Of a stretch of DNA of 64,000 bases, positions 24,903-34,496 are shown piece by piece. Every line of letters starts with the position of its first letter. The first letter of the stretch is position 1. Both the position numbers and the translations under genes were made by a program. The DNA lies in assembly GCA_947504035.1 (NCBI GenBank), contig CANNGA010000013.1:62001-126000 (forward strand), written 5' to 3'. The notes beneath the pieces were generated by a model. That model saw nothing but the letters and a program-made list of their open reading frames with translations, made no database searches and was not told the DNA's origin. Source of the stretch: an uncultured Flavobacteriaceae bacterium (GTDB lineage Bacteria > Bacteroidota > Bacteroidia > Flavobacteriales > Flavobacteriaceae).

Positions 24903-25778
24903 TTAGAGATTAAATTTATAACCAAGAGAAATATCGATAGGGAAGTTGTCTCTATTGTCTATTAATAAGGCAAATAAAGAGTCGTAAACCACAGAGAGGT
25001 AACCATTACCTAATTTAAAATCGGCACCAAGGCCAAAAATGAAAGGTGCATCGAAATCATTTCCAGAAGTTTCTATGTCTACGAAAGTATTAGGGTCGGT
25101 TTCAGATGCAATACTTTGTTTAAAAGTCGTAAATGTATACGTCGCAAATTTAGTTTGCCCATAAACATTAAAACGAGATGCGTTGATAAAGCGATAACGG
25201 TATCCCAAAGCAACTTGTGTGGTGTTAATATCAAAATCGTCTTGACCAAAAGCATGTCTCACACTTGCAAATCCAGCATGTTTTGTCATCGATTTAAGAC
25301 CGAAAATTTCAAATTCTGCAGAGAGCAGACCTGTCTTTATAGCGTCTGGGTTCTCTAAAAATCGATGGTTTGTAAGGCCTCCAAAAATACCAATGCGGGA
25401 TTTAAGTTGGGCTTTAGTATTGGCATACTTGTAGTTGGTATCTTTAGTGCTATTATACACATTTATAAATTGTTTCAAGTCATACAGGGTAAGTCTTACT
25501 TTCGAAGCATCAAGACCAGTTAAAGCCTTTAGGGTTGTCTGGTGTTGATTTTGGTATTTACCATCGGTTCCTTTTTCGTTTTTAAGCTCGGTGATGTTCT
25601 CTTGCGCATCTTTTACAAAATAGCGGTATTTTTTATCTACGGTGGTCCATAACAAATCTAAAGTGCCTTCAATTTCTGTCTTTAACTGAAAGGTTTCACT
25701 AGCAATTGTATAACTATCTTGGGCCTTTAAATTACAGTTAAAAGCGATAAGGCAACATAAAAAGAATACTTTGTTCAT
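24903..25778 (-). CDS. Probable outer-membrane beta-barrel protein
   Basis: 291 residues from the ATG at 25778, where a signal peptide begins (MNKVFFLCCLIAFNCNLKAQ); the longer upstream frame would hide it. The C-terminal half has alternating strands ending in SLGYKFNL, with a terminal aromatic pattern typical of outer-membrane barrels (VALGYRYRFINASRFNVYGQTKFATYTF). The N-terminal region is helical/charged and may be periplasmic. Function unknown, with no obvious operon partner. Confidence 0.6.
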   Translation of the reverse strand: MNKVFFLCCLIAFNCNLKAQDSYTIASETFQLKTEIEGTLDLLWTTVDKKYRYFVKDAQENITELKNEKGTDGKYQNQHQTTLKALTGLDASKVRLTLYDLKQFINVYNSTKDTNYKYANTKAQLKSRIGIFGGLTNHRFLENPDAIKTGLLSAEFEIFGLKSMTKHAGFASVRHAFGQDDFDINTTQVALGYRYRFINASRFNVYGQTKFATYTFTTFKQSIASETDPNTFVDIETSGNDFDAPFIFGLGADFKLGNGYLSVVYDSLFALLIDNRDNFPIDISLGYKFNL

Positions 25779-25857
25779 GGTGGTGTAGATTGGATTTAAA
25801 ACGTGTAGCGCCATGTCTTTAATTGAATCGCGTACACTAGTAAATGTAATAAAAAAA

Positions 25858-25869
25858 GTGTTTAAACAC
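25858..25869. promoter_or_regulatory. 12-base perfect palindrome GTGTTTAAACAC
   Basis: Lies 80 bases upstream of the barrel-protein start at 25778, inside a larger imperfect inverted repeat (TAGTAAATG near 25839 against CATTTACACTA near 25885). Likely an operator, regulator unknown. Confidence 0.4.
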
Positions 25870-25970
25870 ATCTTTTGTTTACCATTTACACTAATGGGGC
25901 AAAACGTTTTTTACCTATTTGTGTTGATGTATAAAGAACCTGCTAAGTACTTTTGTTATATTTTTGGCAC

Positions 25971-27047
25971 TTATCGTTTGGCTTTATACAAAAGGTAAAC
26001 AGCTAATATTCCAAAAATAAAATTAGGAAACCAGACGGCTATAATAGGATTAAAGTCTGATTGTTGCGCCATCACCCCAAAAATTTTGTCAAAAAATACG
26101 AATACCATGGCAATACTAATACCTAAAGCAAGATTAACCCCCATACCACCACGTCGTTTTATAGAGGAAACAGCAACAGCAATAATGGTAAGTATAAATA
26201 TAGATACAGGTAAGCTCCATTTACGGTATAAAACCAATTTATAGCGGCCTATACTAGAAGACCCTCTGGCTTCTTCTTTAGCTATGAAATCCACCAGTTC
26301 TGGATACGATTTCACCTCTGCAGCATAAATTTCTGGAGTTAAATCTTCTGTGTTAAAGGCAAATAAAGTGTCTTTTTTTTGTTGTATCTCTAACGAATCA
26401 CCAAATTTACCAACATAGCGTTTTACATAATTCACCAAACGGTAGGTGGTATCTTTTGGAATATAAGTAATGGTATTGGCCGTAATTTTAGAAACAAGTT
26501 TATGGTCTTCAAAATGCTCTAATGTAAAATCATAACCTCTTTTGTTTTTAGACTTATAACTGCTCACATAAATAAAATCGTTGTCATTGATTTGACGGTA
26601 TAACTTTTTATCATTAACAGCACTTTTACCTCTTTTAAAATACTTATAATTGAATTCATTATAGCCTTTACTCGCAGCAGGTGCAAGATACATACCCATA
26701 ATAAGTGCGAATAAAGCTGTAATAGATGCCCCATAAATATAAGGTCTTAAAAATCTAGAGAAGGACACTCCAGAACTTAAGAAGGCTACAATTTCTGTAT
26801 TATTGGCAAGTTTAGAGGTAAACCATATTACCGATAAAAAAAGGAATAAGGGGAAAAGTAAATTGGCGAAATATACGGTGAAATTTAAATAGAAAAGCGC
26901 AACTTCGTTAAAGGGCACATCATTATCTAATATTTTACCAATTTTTTCTGCTAAATTTACTGTAATCCCTATTGGGATAAACAGGAGAAGCATCATTAAA
27001 AATGTAAATAAATAACGTTTTAATATGTACCAATCTAATATTTTCAT
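25971..27047 (-). CDS. LptF/LptG family LPS export permease
   Basis: 358 residues. Six membrane segments: four N-terminal (including FTFLMMLLLFIPIGITVNLAE and LLFPLFLFLSVIWFTSKLA) and the last group near the C-terminus (SIFILTIIAVAVSSIKRRGGMGVNLALG), around a periplasmic beta-rich domain (~residues 130-250). This is the YjgP/YjgQ architecture. It forms the inner-membrane part of the Lpt machine that moves lipopolysaccharide to the cell surface. LptF and LptG cannot be told apart here. It follows tgt on the same strand with a 50-base gap, a frequent pairing in Bacteroidota. Confidence 0.9.
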   Translation of the reverse strand: MKILDWYILKRYLFTFLMMLLLFIPIGITVNLAEKIGKILDNDVPFNEVALFYLNFTVYFANLLFPLFLFLSVIWFTSKLANNTEIVAFLSSGVSFSRFLRPYIYGASITALFALIMGMYLAPAASKGYNEFNYKYFKRGKSAVNDKKLYRQINDNDFIYVSSYKSKNKRGYDFTLEHFEDHKLVSKITANTITYIPKDTTYRLVNYVKRYVGKFGDSLEIQQKKDTLFAFNTEDLTPEIYAAEVKSYPELVDFIAKEEARGSSSIGRYKLVLYRKWSLPVSIFILTIIAVAVSSIKRRGGMGVNLALGISIAMVFVFFDKIFGVMAQQSDFNPIIAVWFPNFIFGILAVYLLYKAKR

Positions 27048-27097
27048 TAACTCTTGAAGCTGTTAGTATAGAGGTGTATGCTCTTATTAATTTCGTA

Positions 27098-28228
27098 TTA
27101 AAGCCTTTTGTCCATTTGTTTTACCATCATGGTTTTCCAAGTGGCAAAGTCTCCTGCTAATATATGTTTTCTAGCTTCTCTAGTCAACCATAAGTAAAAG
27201 CCTAAGTTGTGTATGGTTGCAATTTGCATGCCTAATAATTCATTTACCGAAAATAAATGCCTTAAATACGCCTTGCTATATTCTGTATCAACAAAGGTGA
27301 TGGCCATATCATCAATAGCAGAAAAATCTTCTGCCCATTTTCTATTCTTAATGTTAATACTACCGTGGGCAGTAAACAACATACCATTTCTAGCATTACG
27401 GGTTGGCATCACACAATCAAACATATCAATTCCTAACGCAATATTTTCTAAAATATTAATAGGTGTACCAACCCCCATTAAATACCTAGGCTTGTCTTCT
27501 GGTAAAACCTCACAAACCACATCGGTCATGGCGTACATTTCTTCTGCAGGCTCTCCAACAGATAAGCCCCCAATAGCATTACCAACAGCGCCCGCATTAG
27601 CGATATACTCGGCAGATTGTCGTCTCAAATCTTTATAAGTACTCCCTTGTACAATAGGGAAAAATGCTTGGTTGTAATCGTATTTTAAAGGTGTTTTTTC
27701 TAAATGCGTAATACATCTGTCTAACCAACGATGCGTCATGTGCATAGAACGTTTGGCGTAATTATAGTCGCAAGGGTAGGGGGTACACTCATCGAAAGCC
27801 ATGATAATATCAGCACCTATAGTACGCTGAATTTCCATAACATTTTCTGGCGTAAATGTATGGTAACTACCGTCTATATGCGATTTAAATTTAACACCTT
27901 CTTCTTTTATTTTTCGGTTAGCAGACAAGGAATAGACTTGATAGCCTCCAGAATCTGTTAAAATATTTCGATCCCAATTCATAAATTTATGCAATCCACC
28001 TGCTTTTTCTATGATAGAGGTTTGCGGGCGGAGGTATAAATGGTAGGTGTTTCCTAAAATAATATCGGGATTGATATCGTTTTTAAGTTCTCTTTGGTGG
28101 ACACCTTTTACAGTACCAACAGTGCCTACAGGCATAAATATAGGGGTTTCTATCACACCATGATCTGTTGTGATTTTACCAGCTCTTGCCTTACTTTGAG
28201 GATCTTTTTTATTTAATTCGAATTTCAT
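27098..28228 (-). CDS. tgt: tRNA-guanine transglycosylase, lacking the usual zinc cysteines
   Basis: 376 residues from the ATG at 28228; an upstream ATG at 28243 lies too close to the -7 element. Landmarks are MPVGTVGTVKG, LTDSGGYQVYSL (nucleophilic-pocket Asp), GGLSVGEP, LMGVGTP and MFDCVMPTRNARNG. It exchanges guanine 34 for a queuine precursor in tRNAs with GUN anticodons. The C-terminal zinc site CxCxxC found in most bacterial enzymes is replaced by MAITFVDT, although the later His in TIHNL is kept. This seems shared by Bacteroidota enzymes as I remember them, so it is probably lineage-wide rather than damage. Confidence 0.93.
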   Translation of the reverse strand: MKFELNKKDPQSKARAGKITTDHGVIETPIFMPVGTVGTVKGVHQRELKNDINPDIILGNTYHLYLRPQTSIIEKAGGLHKFMNWDRNILTDSGGYQVYSLSANRKIKEEGVKFKSHIDGSYHTFTPENVMEIQRTIGADIIMAFDECTPYPCDYNYAKRSMHMTHRWLDRCITHLEKTPLKYDYNQAFFPIVQGSTYKDLRRQSAEYIANAGAVGNAIGGLSVGEPAEEMYAMTDVVCEVLPEDKPRYLMGVGTPINILENIALGIDMFDCVMPTRNARNGMLFTAHGSINIKNRKWAEDFSAIDDMAITFVDTEYSKAYLRHLFSVNELLGMQIATIHNLGFYLWLTREARKHILAGDFATWKTMMVKQMDKRL

Positions 28229-28247
28229 AGCTTCTAAAAACAATGAA

Positions 28248-28255
28248 CAAACCTA
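28248..28255 (-). promoter_or_regulatory. -7 element TAGGTTTG of tgt (minus strand)
   Basis: TAnnTTTG on the minus strand, 19 bases before the ATG at 28228. It supports that start and expression of tgt with the lptF/G gene. Confidence 0.5.
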
Positions 28256-28328
28256 CATATTTTATATCAAAAAAAGGAGACTTAATGAAACGGAGTTTAT
28301 TCTTTATACAAATTACTTACGTAATCCT

Positions 28329-28358
28329 TTGTAAAACTATTGCAATCGCCTATTTTTG
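28329..28358 (+). promoter_or_regulatory. Promoter TTG-N19-TATTTTTG of the transketolase operon
   Basis: Both Bacteroidota elements are present: -33 TTG (28329-28331) and -7 TATTTTTG (28351-28358) separated by 19 bases, 23 bases before the ATG at 28382. Confidence 0.75.
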
Positions 28359-28381
28359 TCGCGCAAAAAATTTTATTTAAC

Positions 28382-29227
28382 ATGTCAAACATTAAACACT
28401 TAGAAGATATTTGTACTCAAGTACGAAGAGATATCTTAAGACAGGTACACAAGGTAAATTCTGGACACCCAGGAGGATCTTTAGGCTGTGCTGAATTTTT
28501 CGTTGCACTATACAACGACATAATGGATAGAAAAGAAACATTTGATATGGATGGGGCAGATGAGGATCTATTCTTTTTATCAAATGGACACATATCACCT
28601 GTATTCTACAGTGTTTTGGCAAGAGCAGGGTATTTTCCAGTAGAGGAATTAAATACATTTAGACTTATAAATTCTCGTTTACAAGGTCACCCTACAACAC
28701 ATGAAGGCTTACCAGGGATTAGAATTGCATCGGGATCTTTAGGTCAAGGAATGTCTGTAGCTTTGGGTGCTGCTCAAGCTAAGAAGTTAAATAAAGACAG
28801 CAAATTAGTATACACATTACATGGTGATGGTGAGTTACAAGAAGGTCAAAATTGGGAAGCCATTATGTATGCTGCGGGGAAAAAAGTAGATAACTTAATC
28901 GCGACTATAGATTTAAATGGGCAACAAATAGATGGTTCTACCGACGATGTTTTACCAATGGGAAGCATTAAAGGAAAATTTGAAGCATTTGGATGGACTG
29001 TTTTAGAAATAGAAGAAGGTAACAATCTTGAAGCTGTATTAGAAGGTATGGCTAAAGCAAAGGCTGAAACTGGAAAAGGAAAACCTGTATGTGTATTGTT
29101 AAAAACGATTATGGGTAATGGCGTAGACTTTATGATGCATACACATGCATGGCATGGTAAAGCGCCTAACGATGCGCAATTGGCAGAAGGTTTAGCACAA
29201 AACCCTGAAACTTTAGGCGATTATTAA
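28382..29227 (+). CDS. Transketolase, N-terminal (ThDP-binding) subunit
   Basis: 281 residues from the ATG at 28382 (MSNIKHLEDICTQVRRDI); an earlier in-frame ATG lies upstream of the promoter. It shows VNSGHPGGSLGCAEF, GSLGQGMSVALGAA, HGDGELQEGQNWEA (the diphosphate/Mg motif GDGE...N) and HAWHGKAP. It is the first half of a transketolase encoded as two polypeptides, interconverting pentose-phosphate sugars. The second half follows after 18 bases, so the subunits are made together. Split transketolase is usual in Bacteroidota. Confidence 0.95.
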   Translation: MSNIKHLEDICTQVRRDILRQVHKVNSGHPGGSLGCAEFFVALYNDIMDRKETFDMDGADEDLFFLSNGHISPVFYSVLARAGYFPVEELNTFRLINSRLQGHPTTHEGLPGIRIASGSLGQGMSVALGAAQAKKLNKDSKLVYTLHGDGELQEGQNWEAIMYAAGKKVDNLIATIDLNGQQIDGSTDDVLPMGSIKGKFEAFGWTVLEIEEGNNLEAVLEGMAKAKAETGKGKPVCVLLKTIMGNGVDFMMHTHAWHGKAPNDAQLAEGLAQNPETLGDY

Positions 29228-29245
29228 CCACTTACGATTACAATC

Positions 29246-30199
29246 ATGAAAACATATACATACACAGAAAAGAAAGATACAAGAAGTGGTTTTGGAGCAG
29301 GTTTAACAGAACTTGGAAGAACAAACCCTAATGTCGTAGCACTTTGTGCAGATTTAATTGGCTCATTAAAAATGAATGAGTTCATTAAAGAAAATCCAGA
29401 ACGTTTTTTCCAAATTGGAATCGCAGAAGCTAACATGATGGGGATTGCTGCAGGTTTAACGATTGGAGGTAAAATACCATTTACAGGAACGTTTGCAAAT
29501 TTTGCAACTGGCCGTGTATACGATCAAATTCGTCAATCTATTGCGTATTCAGGAAAGAATGTAAAAATATGTGCTTCTCACGCAGGTTTAACTTTGGGTG
29601 AAGACGGTGCAACACACCAAATCTTAGAAGATATTGGTTTAATGAAAATGTTACCAGGTATGGTAGTGATTAATCCTTGTGATTATAACCAAACTAAAGC
29701 GGCAACAATTGCTATTGCAGCTTATGAAGGACCAGTATATTTACGTTTCGGAAGACCTTCTGTACCTATTTTTACTCCAGAAGATCAAACTTTTGAAATA
29801 GGTAAAGCCATTCAGCTTACTGAAGGTACAGATGTTACTATTGTAGCTACAGGACATTTAGTATGGGAAGCTTTAGAAGCGTCTAAAGCGTTACACGAAG
29901 CGGGTATATCGGCAGAAGTGATAAACATACATACAATAAAGCCATTAGATGAAGCGGCGATATTAAAATCTGTTGCCAAAACAGGATGTGTTGTGACAGC
30001 AGAAGAGCATAACGTATTAGGAGGTTTAGGAGAAAGTGTAGCACGCGTTTTAGCGACTAATAACCCAACACCTCAAGAATTTGTAGGTACAAACGATACC
30101 TTTGGTGAATCTGGAACACCAGCACAATTAATGGAAAAGTATGGCTTAAATAGTGCTTCTATTATAGAAAAAGCTAAAGCTGTCATTAAAAGAAAATAA
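29246..30199 (+). CDS. Transketolase, C-terminal subunit
   Basis: 317 residues. The pyrimidine-binding domain has [12 protein letters not shown] and [17 protein letters not shown] (catalytic Glu in IGIAE), then [25 protein letters not shown]. The C-terminal regulatory domain runs from about residue 190 ([19 protein letters not shown] ... [15 protein letters not shown]). It completes the enzyme started by the upstream gene; a terminator follows closely, so the operon is these two genes. Confidence 0.95.
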   Translation: MKTYTYTEKKDTRSGFGAGLTELGRTNPNVVALCADLIGSLKMNEFIKENPERFFQIGIAEANMMGIAAGLTIGGKIPFTGTFANFATGRVYDQIRQSIAYSGKNVKICASHAGLTLGEDGATHQILEDIGLMKMLPGMVVINPCDYNQTKAATIAIAAYEGPVYLRFGRPSVPIFTPEDQTFEIGKAIQLTEGTDVTIVATGHLVWEALEASKALHEAGISAEVINIHTIKPLDEAAILKSVAKTGCVVTAEEHNVLGGLGESVARVLATNNPTPQEFVGTNDTFGESGTPAQLMEKYGLNSASIIEKAKAVIKRK

Positions 30200-30221
30200 A
30201 ATTTCTTTACATATAACGTTT

Positions 30222-30258
30222 AAAAGGGATTGTTTGGAAAAACAGTCCCTTTTTTTTA
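30222..30258 (+). terminator. Intrinsic terminator of the transketolase operon
   Basis: Stem AAAAGGGATTGTTT with AAACAGTCCCTTTT around a short GGAA-type loop, one G.T pair, then a T run. It starts 22 bases after the stop. Confidence 0.85.
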
Positions 30259-30453
30259 TTAAGAAAAAAGAAACTTATAGCTGTAAATAAAAAGGAATTC
30301 TTTCCTCTTTTATAAGGATATGCAATACTCAAATGTGGTTTTGAAATGGGACGGGTTAAAAAAGACTTTTTCCGTCACCTCTTTGGAATGCGATAAATTT
30401 ACAGTATCCTTGTAGGGTAAAATTACAATAATTAAATTATAAATAATTTTTTT

Positions 30454-31791
30454 ATGAAAAAAAACAGCCTCGTATTGGTACTAGGAATGTTTCTGTGTTT
30501 AACAGTGTCTGCTCAGAATTTTGTGAATTTTCAACCTAGATTTGATGGTGATGTTAAAGGCGACATGGCTATTATAGGTAATGCTATTTTAGGACCAAAT
30601 AATGAGGCATTTAATGATAAATCAGAATTTAATCAAAATGTTTTCATGAGATATATCGATGTAGATGAAGATGATGAAACCTTTAGTTCGTCGAGTGCTG
30701 ATTTAGAAATGGCAAACACATCCCATTTAAATATTGTACATGCAGGTTTGTATTGGAGTGCGGTAAATTCAGGAGACGCCATGATCACTACTGTTAAACT
30801 AAAGGGACCAAATGACTCCTACCAAGATGTAACAGGGATTGTTATTTTTAATGCTAATAGTACAGATCCTTTAGTAGGTAATAATGGAAACTCTGTAGAT
30901 ACAGGCGATAGTTTTCCTTATGTATGTTATGCAGATGTTACGGAGTTGGTAAACCGTTTAACTTCTAATTTAGGCACTTATACTGTTGCTAATATTTCAA
31001 GTATTGAAGGCCGATCTTTTGATATTGGAAATGGTTCAGGCTATTCAGCTGGTTGGTCTTTATTTATAGTTTATGAAGACGAAACCTTACCGCAAAGGGC
31101 TATTACTAGTTTTGATGGTTTCAGTGCTATTAGTGCAGTTGTAAATCCTTTAGAAGAAATAACTGTAAGCGGATTTAGAGTAGCAGAATCTGGTCCTGTT
31201 AGAGCAAATTTAGCTTTTGCTGTTTTAGAGGGCGACAGTAGCATTATTGGAGATCAATTTGGGATTAATGGTGTGGCGATGCAAGATCAAGGAAGACCTT
31301 TTACGAATTTTTTTAACAGTACAATATCTCAAGAATTTGGACAACCAATTAGTAAAAGAAATCCTAATAGCACCAATACTTTGGGGTTTGATACAGGCAT
31401 TATAAGTATTCCTAATCCTTTAAATGTTGTTATAGAAAACGAAGCCACAGAAGCAGAGGTAACCTTTAGTACTACTAGCGATACATATTTTCCTTATTTT
31501 TTGGCATTATCTGTTAATAACGAGGAGTTTACATTAGATACCACTACAGAAAACCTTTCCAATAGCAGTATTTTGCTAAGCCCCAACCCTACAACTGGTA
31601 CTGTAATTTTAAACACGGCAATTAATGTGAATAATGTTATTGTTTACGATTACAAAGGTTTGAAAATAAAAGAAATAAAGGGTAAAGCGATTACTAAAAT
31701 TGATTTGTCTTTATTTTCAAATGGGGTGTACTTTGTAAGCATGACCAACGAAAAGGGAGCTATAAGTACCAAAAAAATAGTAAAGCAATAA
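30454..31791 (+). CDS. Secreted protein with type IX secretion sorting domain
   Basis: 445 residues. Signal peptide (cleavage after TVSAQ, ~residue 21). The main domain is beta-rich (LNIVHAGLYWSAV, GWSLFIVYEDETLPQRAITSFDG) and resembles DUF3344-like surface domains of Bacteroidota. The last ~75 residues (SILLSPNPTTGTVIL ... FSNGVYFVSMTNEKGAISTKKIVKQ) form a type A T9SS C-terminal sorting domain that directs export and cell-surface anchoring. Function of the cargo unknown. Its own terminator follows. Confidence 0.8.
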   Translation: MKKNSLVLVLGMFLCLTVSAQNFVNFQPRFDGDVKGDMAIIGNAILGPNNEAFNDKSEFNQNVFMRYIDVDEDDETFSSSSADLEMANTSHLNIVHAGLYWSAVNSGDAMITTVKLKGPNDSYQDVTGIVIFNANSTDPLVGNNGNSVDTGDSFPYVCYADVTELVNRLTSNLGTYTVANISSIEGRSFDIGNGSGYSAGWSLFIVYEDETLPQRAITSFDGFSAISAVVNPLEEITVSGFRVAESGPVRANLAFAVLEGDSSIIGDQFGINGVAMQDQGRPFTNFFNSTISQEFGQPISKRNPNSTNTLGFDTGIISIPNPLNVVIENEATEAEVTFSTTSDTYFPYFLALSVNNEEFTLDTTTENLSNSSILLSPNPTTGTVILNTAINVNNVIVYDYKGLKIKEIKGKAITKIDLSLFSNGVYFVSMTNEKGAISTKKIVKQ

Positions 31792-31870
31792 ATAACGCAA
31801 CAAACTTACAACGTATTTTAGTTTTATAAATGAATACGTTTTTCATTTAAGAATGCAAAATTGTTTGAAT

Positions 31871-31905
31871 AAAAATACATCCTAAATAGGGTGTATTTTT
31901 GTTTT
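31871..31905 (+). terminator. Intrinsic terminator after the T9SS cargo gene
   Basis: Stem AAAAATACATCCT with AGGGTGTATTTTT, four-base loop, followed by GTTTT; one G.T pair. Confidence 0.75.
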
Positions 31906-32057
31906 AAAAAAAGTAAATGCATCAAAAGTGTAGATTTTGAATCATTTGTATTAGGCTTATGTTTTAGTCATAATATAGTTTAGCAATATGTTAAAACCTT
32001 TGAAAATAAAGGAGTTACATAGTAAACTATATTTTAAACCAACTAACACATTTAAGC

Positions 32058-32915
32058 ATGAAAAAAATTACATCTTTAGTTTTAGCAACATTAACAAGTT
32101 GTTTCGCTTTCGCACAGGACAATTTATTTGCAAATCCAGATTTTGATACCGATATCACGGGATGGACAGTACAAACTGGTTTTTCTGGGGCAATGAATTC
32201 ATTTGCATTTTCTTCAACAAATCAAGGGACATCAGGAAACCCAAGTAGTGGTTCTTTAGAAATGACGGTAAGTGCAATTTCAGACCCTGTAAACGATGGT
32301 GCCAGTTCTATACGACAAGAGTTAGATTTATCAACATTTTTAGAGCCTTCAGGACCAACAACATTTTCAGGAGCTATTTGGGTGAGTTCCACGACGCCAA
32401 CGCCGGGTGGTAATGGAACCGATGATACCGTTAAAGTTCAAGTTTTTAGTGAAAATGAGGGTTTTCAAGGCGTAGCATTTCCTCAGCAAGACATTCCAGC
32501 CGATGGGGCATTTCATCGCGTAACGTTTACTTTTGATATAGATACTGAAGCTCTAGATGCAGCTTTCGATCCAACAGATGTGAGAGTACTTTTTAGTCTA
32601 GCAGATTCTCAAGGTACTTATGGCTTTGATAACGCCATTTTAATAGTAGGAGAATTAGACGATTTACCAACACTGTCATCGAACGACTTTTCTAAATTAA
32701 AAGCGTCTATTTATCCTAATCCAGCGCAATCACAAATCAATATTAGAGGTGATGTTTTTGAGGACAAAGCTTCTATATACGATGTTTCAGGTAAACTTAT
32801 AAGCACAAAAGCCATTACAGGGATATTTAATTCCATAGATATTTCTCGTTTGGTGCCAGGCCTATACTTTTTAGCTTTAAAAGGCGGTGCTACTTATAAA
32901 TTTGTGAAGCAATAA
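32058..32915 (+). CDS. T9SS cargo protein with carbohydrate-binding-like domain
   Basis: 285 residues. Signal peptide ends at CFAFAQ. The body starts DNLFANPDFDTDITGWTVQTG, the opening of a CBM4/9-type or discoidin-like jelly roll (N-P-D-F...W), and closes with YGFDNAILIV. The tail (LKASIYPNPAQSQINIRGD ... PGLYFLALKGGATYKFVKQ) is a type A T9SS sorting domain. Short for an enzyme: probably a binding or cell-surface protein. It is the second T9SS cargo in a row but is separated from the first by a terminator. Confidence 0.8.
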   Translation: MKKITSLVLATLTSCFAFAQDNLFANPDFDTDITGWTVQTGFSGAMNSFAFSSTNQGTSGNPSSGSLEMTVSAISDPVNDGASSIRQELDLSTFLEPSGPTTFSGAIWVSSTTPTPGGNGTDDTVKVQVFSENEGFQGVAFPQQDIPADGAFHRVTFTFDIDTEALDAAFDPTDVRVLFSLADSQGTYGFDNAILIVGELDDLPTLSSNDFSKLKASIYPNPAQSQINIRGDVFEDKASIYDVSGKLISTKAITGIFNSIDISRLVPGLYFLALKGGATYKFVKQ

Positions 32916-32936
32916 TACATTTAAAACACTACATTT

Positions 32937-32973
32937 AAAAGGTTGGTATTGTATAATATCAGCCTTTTTTTAT
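32937..32973 (+). terminator. Intrinsic terminator
   Basis: Stem AAAAGGTTGGTATT with AATATCAGCCTTTT (two G.T/T.G pairs), then a run of seven T; 22 bases after the stop. Confidence 0.8.
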
Positions 32974-33083
32974 GGCATACTACAGTCGTGTTATAGAAAA
33001 AAGTGTCTATAGATTGAAGTCATATTTAGATATTCCATAAATATAAATGAACTACATTATGGTTATTTTATAAAGGGTACAGC

Positions 33084-33091
33084 TATATTTG
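33084..33091 (+). promoter_or_regulatory. -7 element TATATTTG
   Basis: TAnnTTTG match 23 bases before the ATG of the methyltransferase gene. Confidence 0.5.
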
Positions 33092-33114
33092 TAGCCAGAA
33101 GAGAAAATGAGACC

Positions 33115-34344
33115 ATGCAGTTTTTAAAACAAATAACATCCAATTATAAGCCAAAGCGTTTGGCGGTTAAATTAAGTGCTAAAGGCGAACAGTTTGTCGT
33201 TAAAGGACATCCTTGGGTGTTTTCAAATAATATTGTAAAAATAAATGAAACCGCTAAATCTGGTGATTTGGCTATTATTTTCAGTAAAAATAAAAATAGA
33301 GTTATTGGCTTGGGGTTATATGATGCGCATTCGCCCATCCGAATTAAAATGTTGCATAGTGGTATCGATAAAGTAGAAATTAATGCCACTTTTTTTATTA
33401 AAAATATAAAAAAGGCATATGCGAAACGAAATTCATTATTAAAAACCAATACCAATAGCTACCGTTTACTATTTGGAGAAAATGATGGGTTTCCAGGGCT
33501 TATCGCAGATGTTTACGATACGGTTTTGGTGGTAAAACTGTATGCAGACATATGGCTGCCCTACCTAGAGTCTATTATGACGGGATTGCAGCAAACCTCT
33601 AAATGTAAAACCATAGTAGTACGCCTTAGCAGAAACTTGCAACAGTTAAAATCGCATACACTTGTAGATGGAGATGTACTATATGGCACCTTAACGAATC
33701 CAGTTGTTGGTTTTGTAGAACATGGAGTACGTTTTTCGGCTCATGTTATTAAAGGCCATAAAACAGGTTATTTCTTAGACCATCGTGCTAATAGAAAGCA
33801 AGTAGGCTTATGGTCTAAACACAAAACCGTCTTAGATGTGTTTTCTTATGCAGGTGGATTTTCGGTACATGCGCTACATAATGGGGCTAAAGAAGTCACA
33901 AGTTTAGATATTAGCAAACAAGCTTTAGATATTGCAATTGCCAATGGAAAACTAAATGCGTACAGTGGGACACATAAAACCATAGTAGGAGATGCTTTTG
34001 AGGCTTTAAAAGCATTGATAGAAAATAAAGTCACTTACGATGTAGTAGTTATAGATCCACCAAGTTTTGCCAAGCAAGCTTCAGAAATAGAATTGGCTAA
34101 AAAGAAATATGCGCAGTTGGCAGCATTAGGGATACAGCTTACAGCTAAAAAGGGGCTTTTGGTATTAGCGTCTTGTTCTTCTCGAATTCTAGCAGACGAT
34201 TTTTTTGCTATAAATAGCAAGGTGTTAAATGCTCAGAATAGAGCGCACACCATTGCTTTAAAAACATTACATGATACAGACCACCCTGTAACTTTTCCAG
34301 AAGGTGCCTACCTCAAATGTGGTTACTATAGGTTTGTAAATTAG
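33115..34344 (+). CDS. rlmI: Class I rRNA methyltransferase, RlmI-like
   Basis: 409 residues. An N-terminal PUA domain (VVKGHPWVFSNNIVKI ... GDLAIIFSKNKNRVIGLGLYD) is followed by a middle domain and the SAM-binding fold: FSYAGGFSVHALHNGAKEVTSLDIS (motif I), VIDPPSFAK (motif IV, DPPxF) and VLASCSSR. This is the layout of RlmI, which makes 5-methylcytosine in 23S rRNA. Position-specific function is inferred from the family; rlmI/rlmK-like paralogues exist. Confidence 0.85.
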   Translation: MQFLKQITSNYKPKRLAVKLSAKGEQFVVKGHPWVFSNNIVKINETAKSGDLAIIFSKNKNRVIGLGLYDAHSPIRIKMLHSGIDKVEINATFFIKNIKKAYAKRNSLLKTNTNSYRLLFGENDGFPGLIADVYDTVLVVKLYADIWLPYLESIMTGLQQTSKCKTIVVRLSRNLQQLKSHTLVDGDVLYGTLTNPVVGFVEHGVRFSAHVIKGHKTGYFLDHRANRKQVGLWSKHKTVLDVFSYAGGFSVHALHNGAKEVTSLDISKQALDIAIANGKLNAYSGTHKTIVGDAFEALKALIENKVTYDVVVIDPPSFAKQASEIELAKKKYAQLAALGIQLTAKKGLLVLASCSSRILADDFFAINSKVLNAQNRAHTIALKTLHDTDHPVTFPEGAYLKCGYYRFVN

Positions 34345-34496
34345 GTCGGTTTTGTTGTTTACTATGCATGCATAATATTTAGTATATTTGTTACAAAGCC
34401 GTTTTCTATACGTTAATTGTTTAACAGGTATTGTAATGTGCTTTTATGGTAGTAACCCCAAACTTATATTTTCAGTAACACTAATATTAGAACATT

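Noticed and set aside
25948-25966. Two tandem plus-strand -7-like elements, TACTTTTG and TATTTTTG
   Set aside because: They point into the antisense side of the lptF/G gene with no plus-strand gene nearby; TAnnTTTG occurs often by chance in AT-rich DNA.
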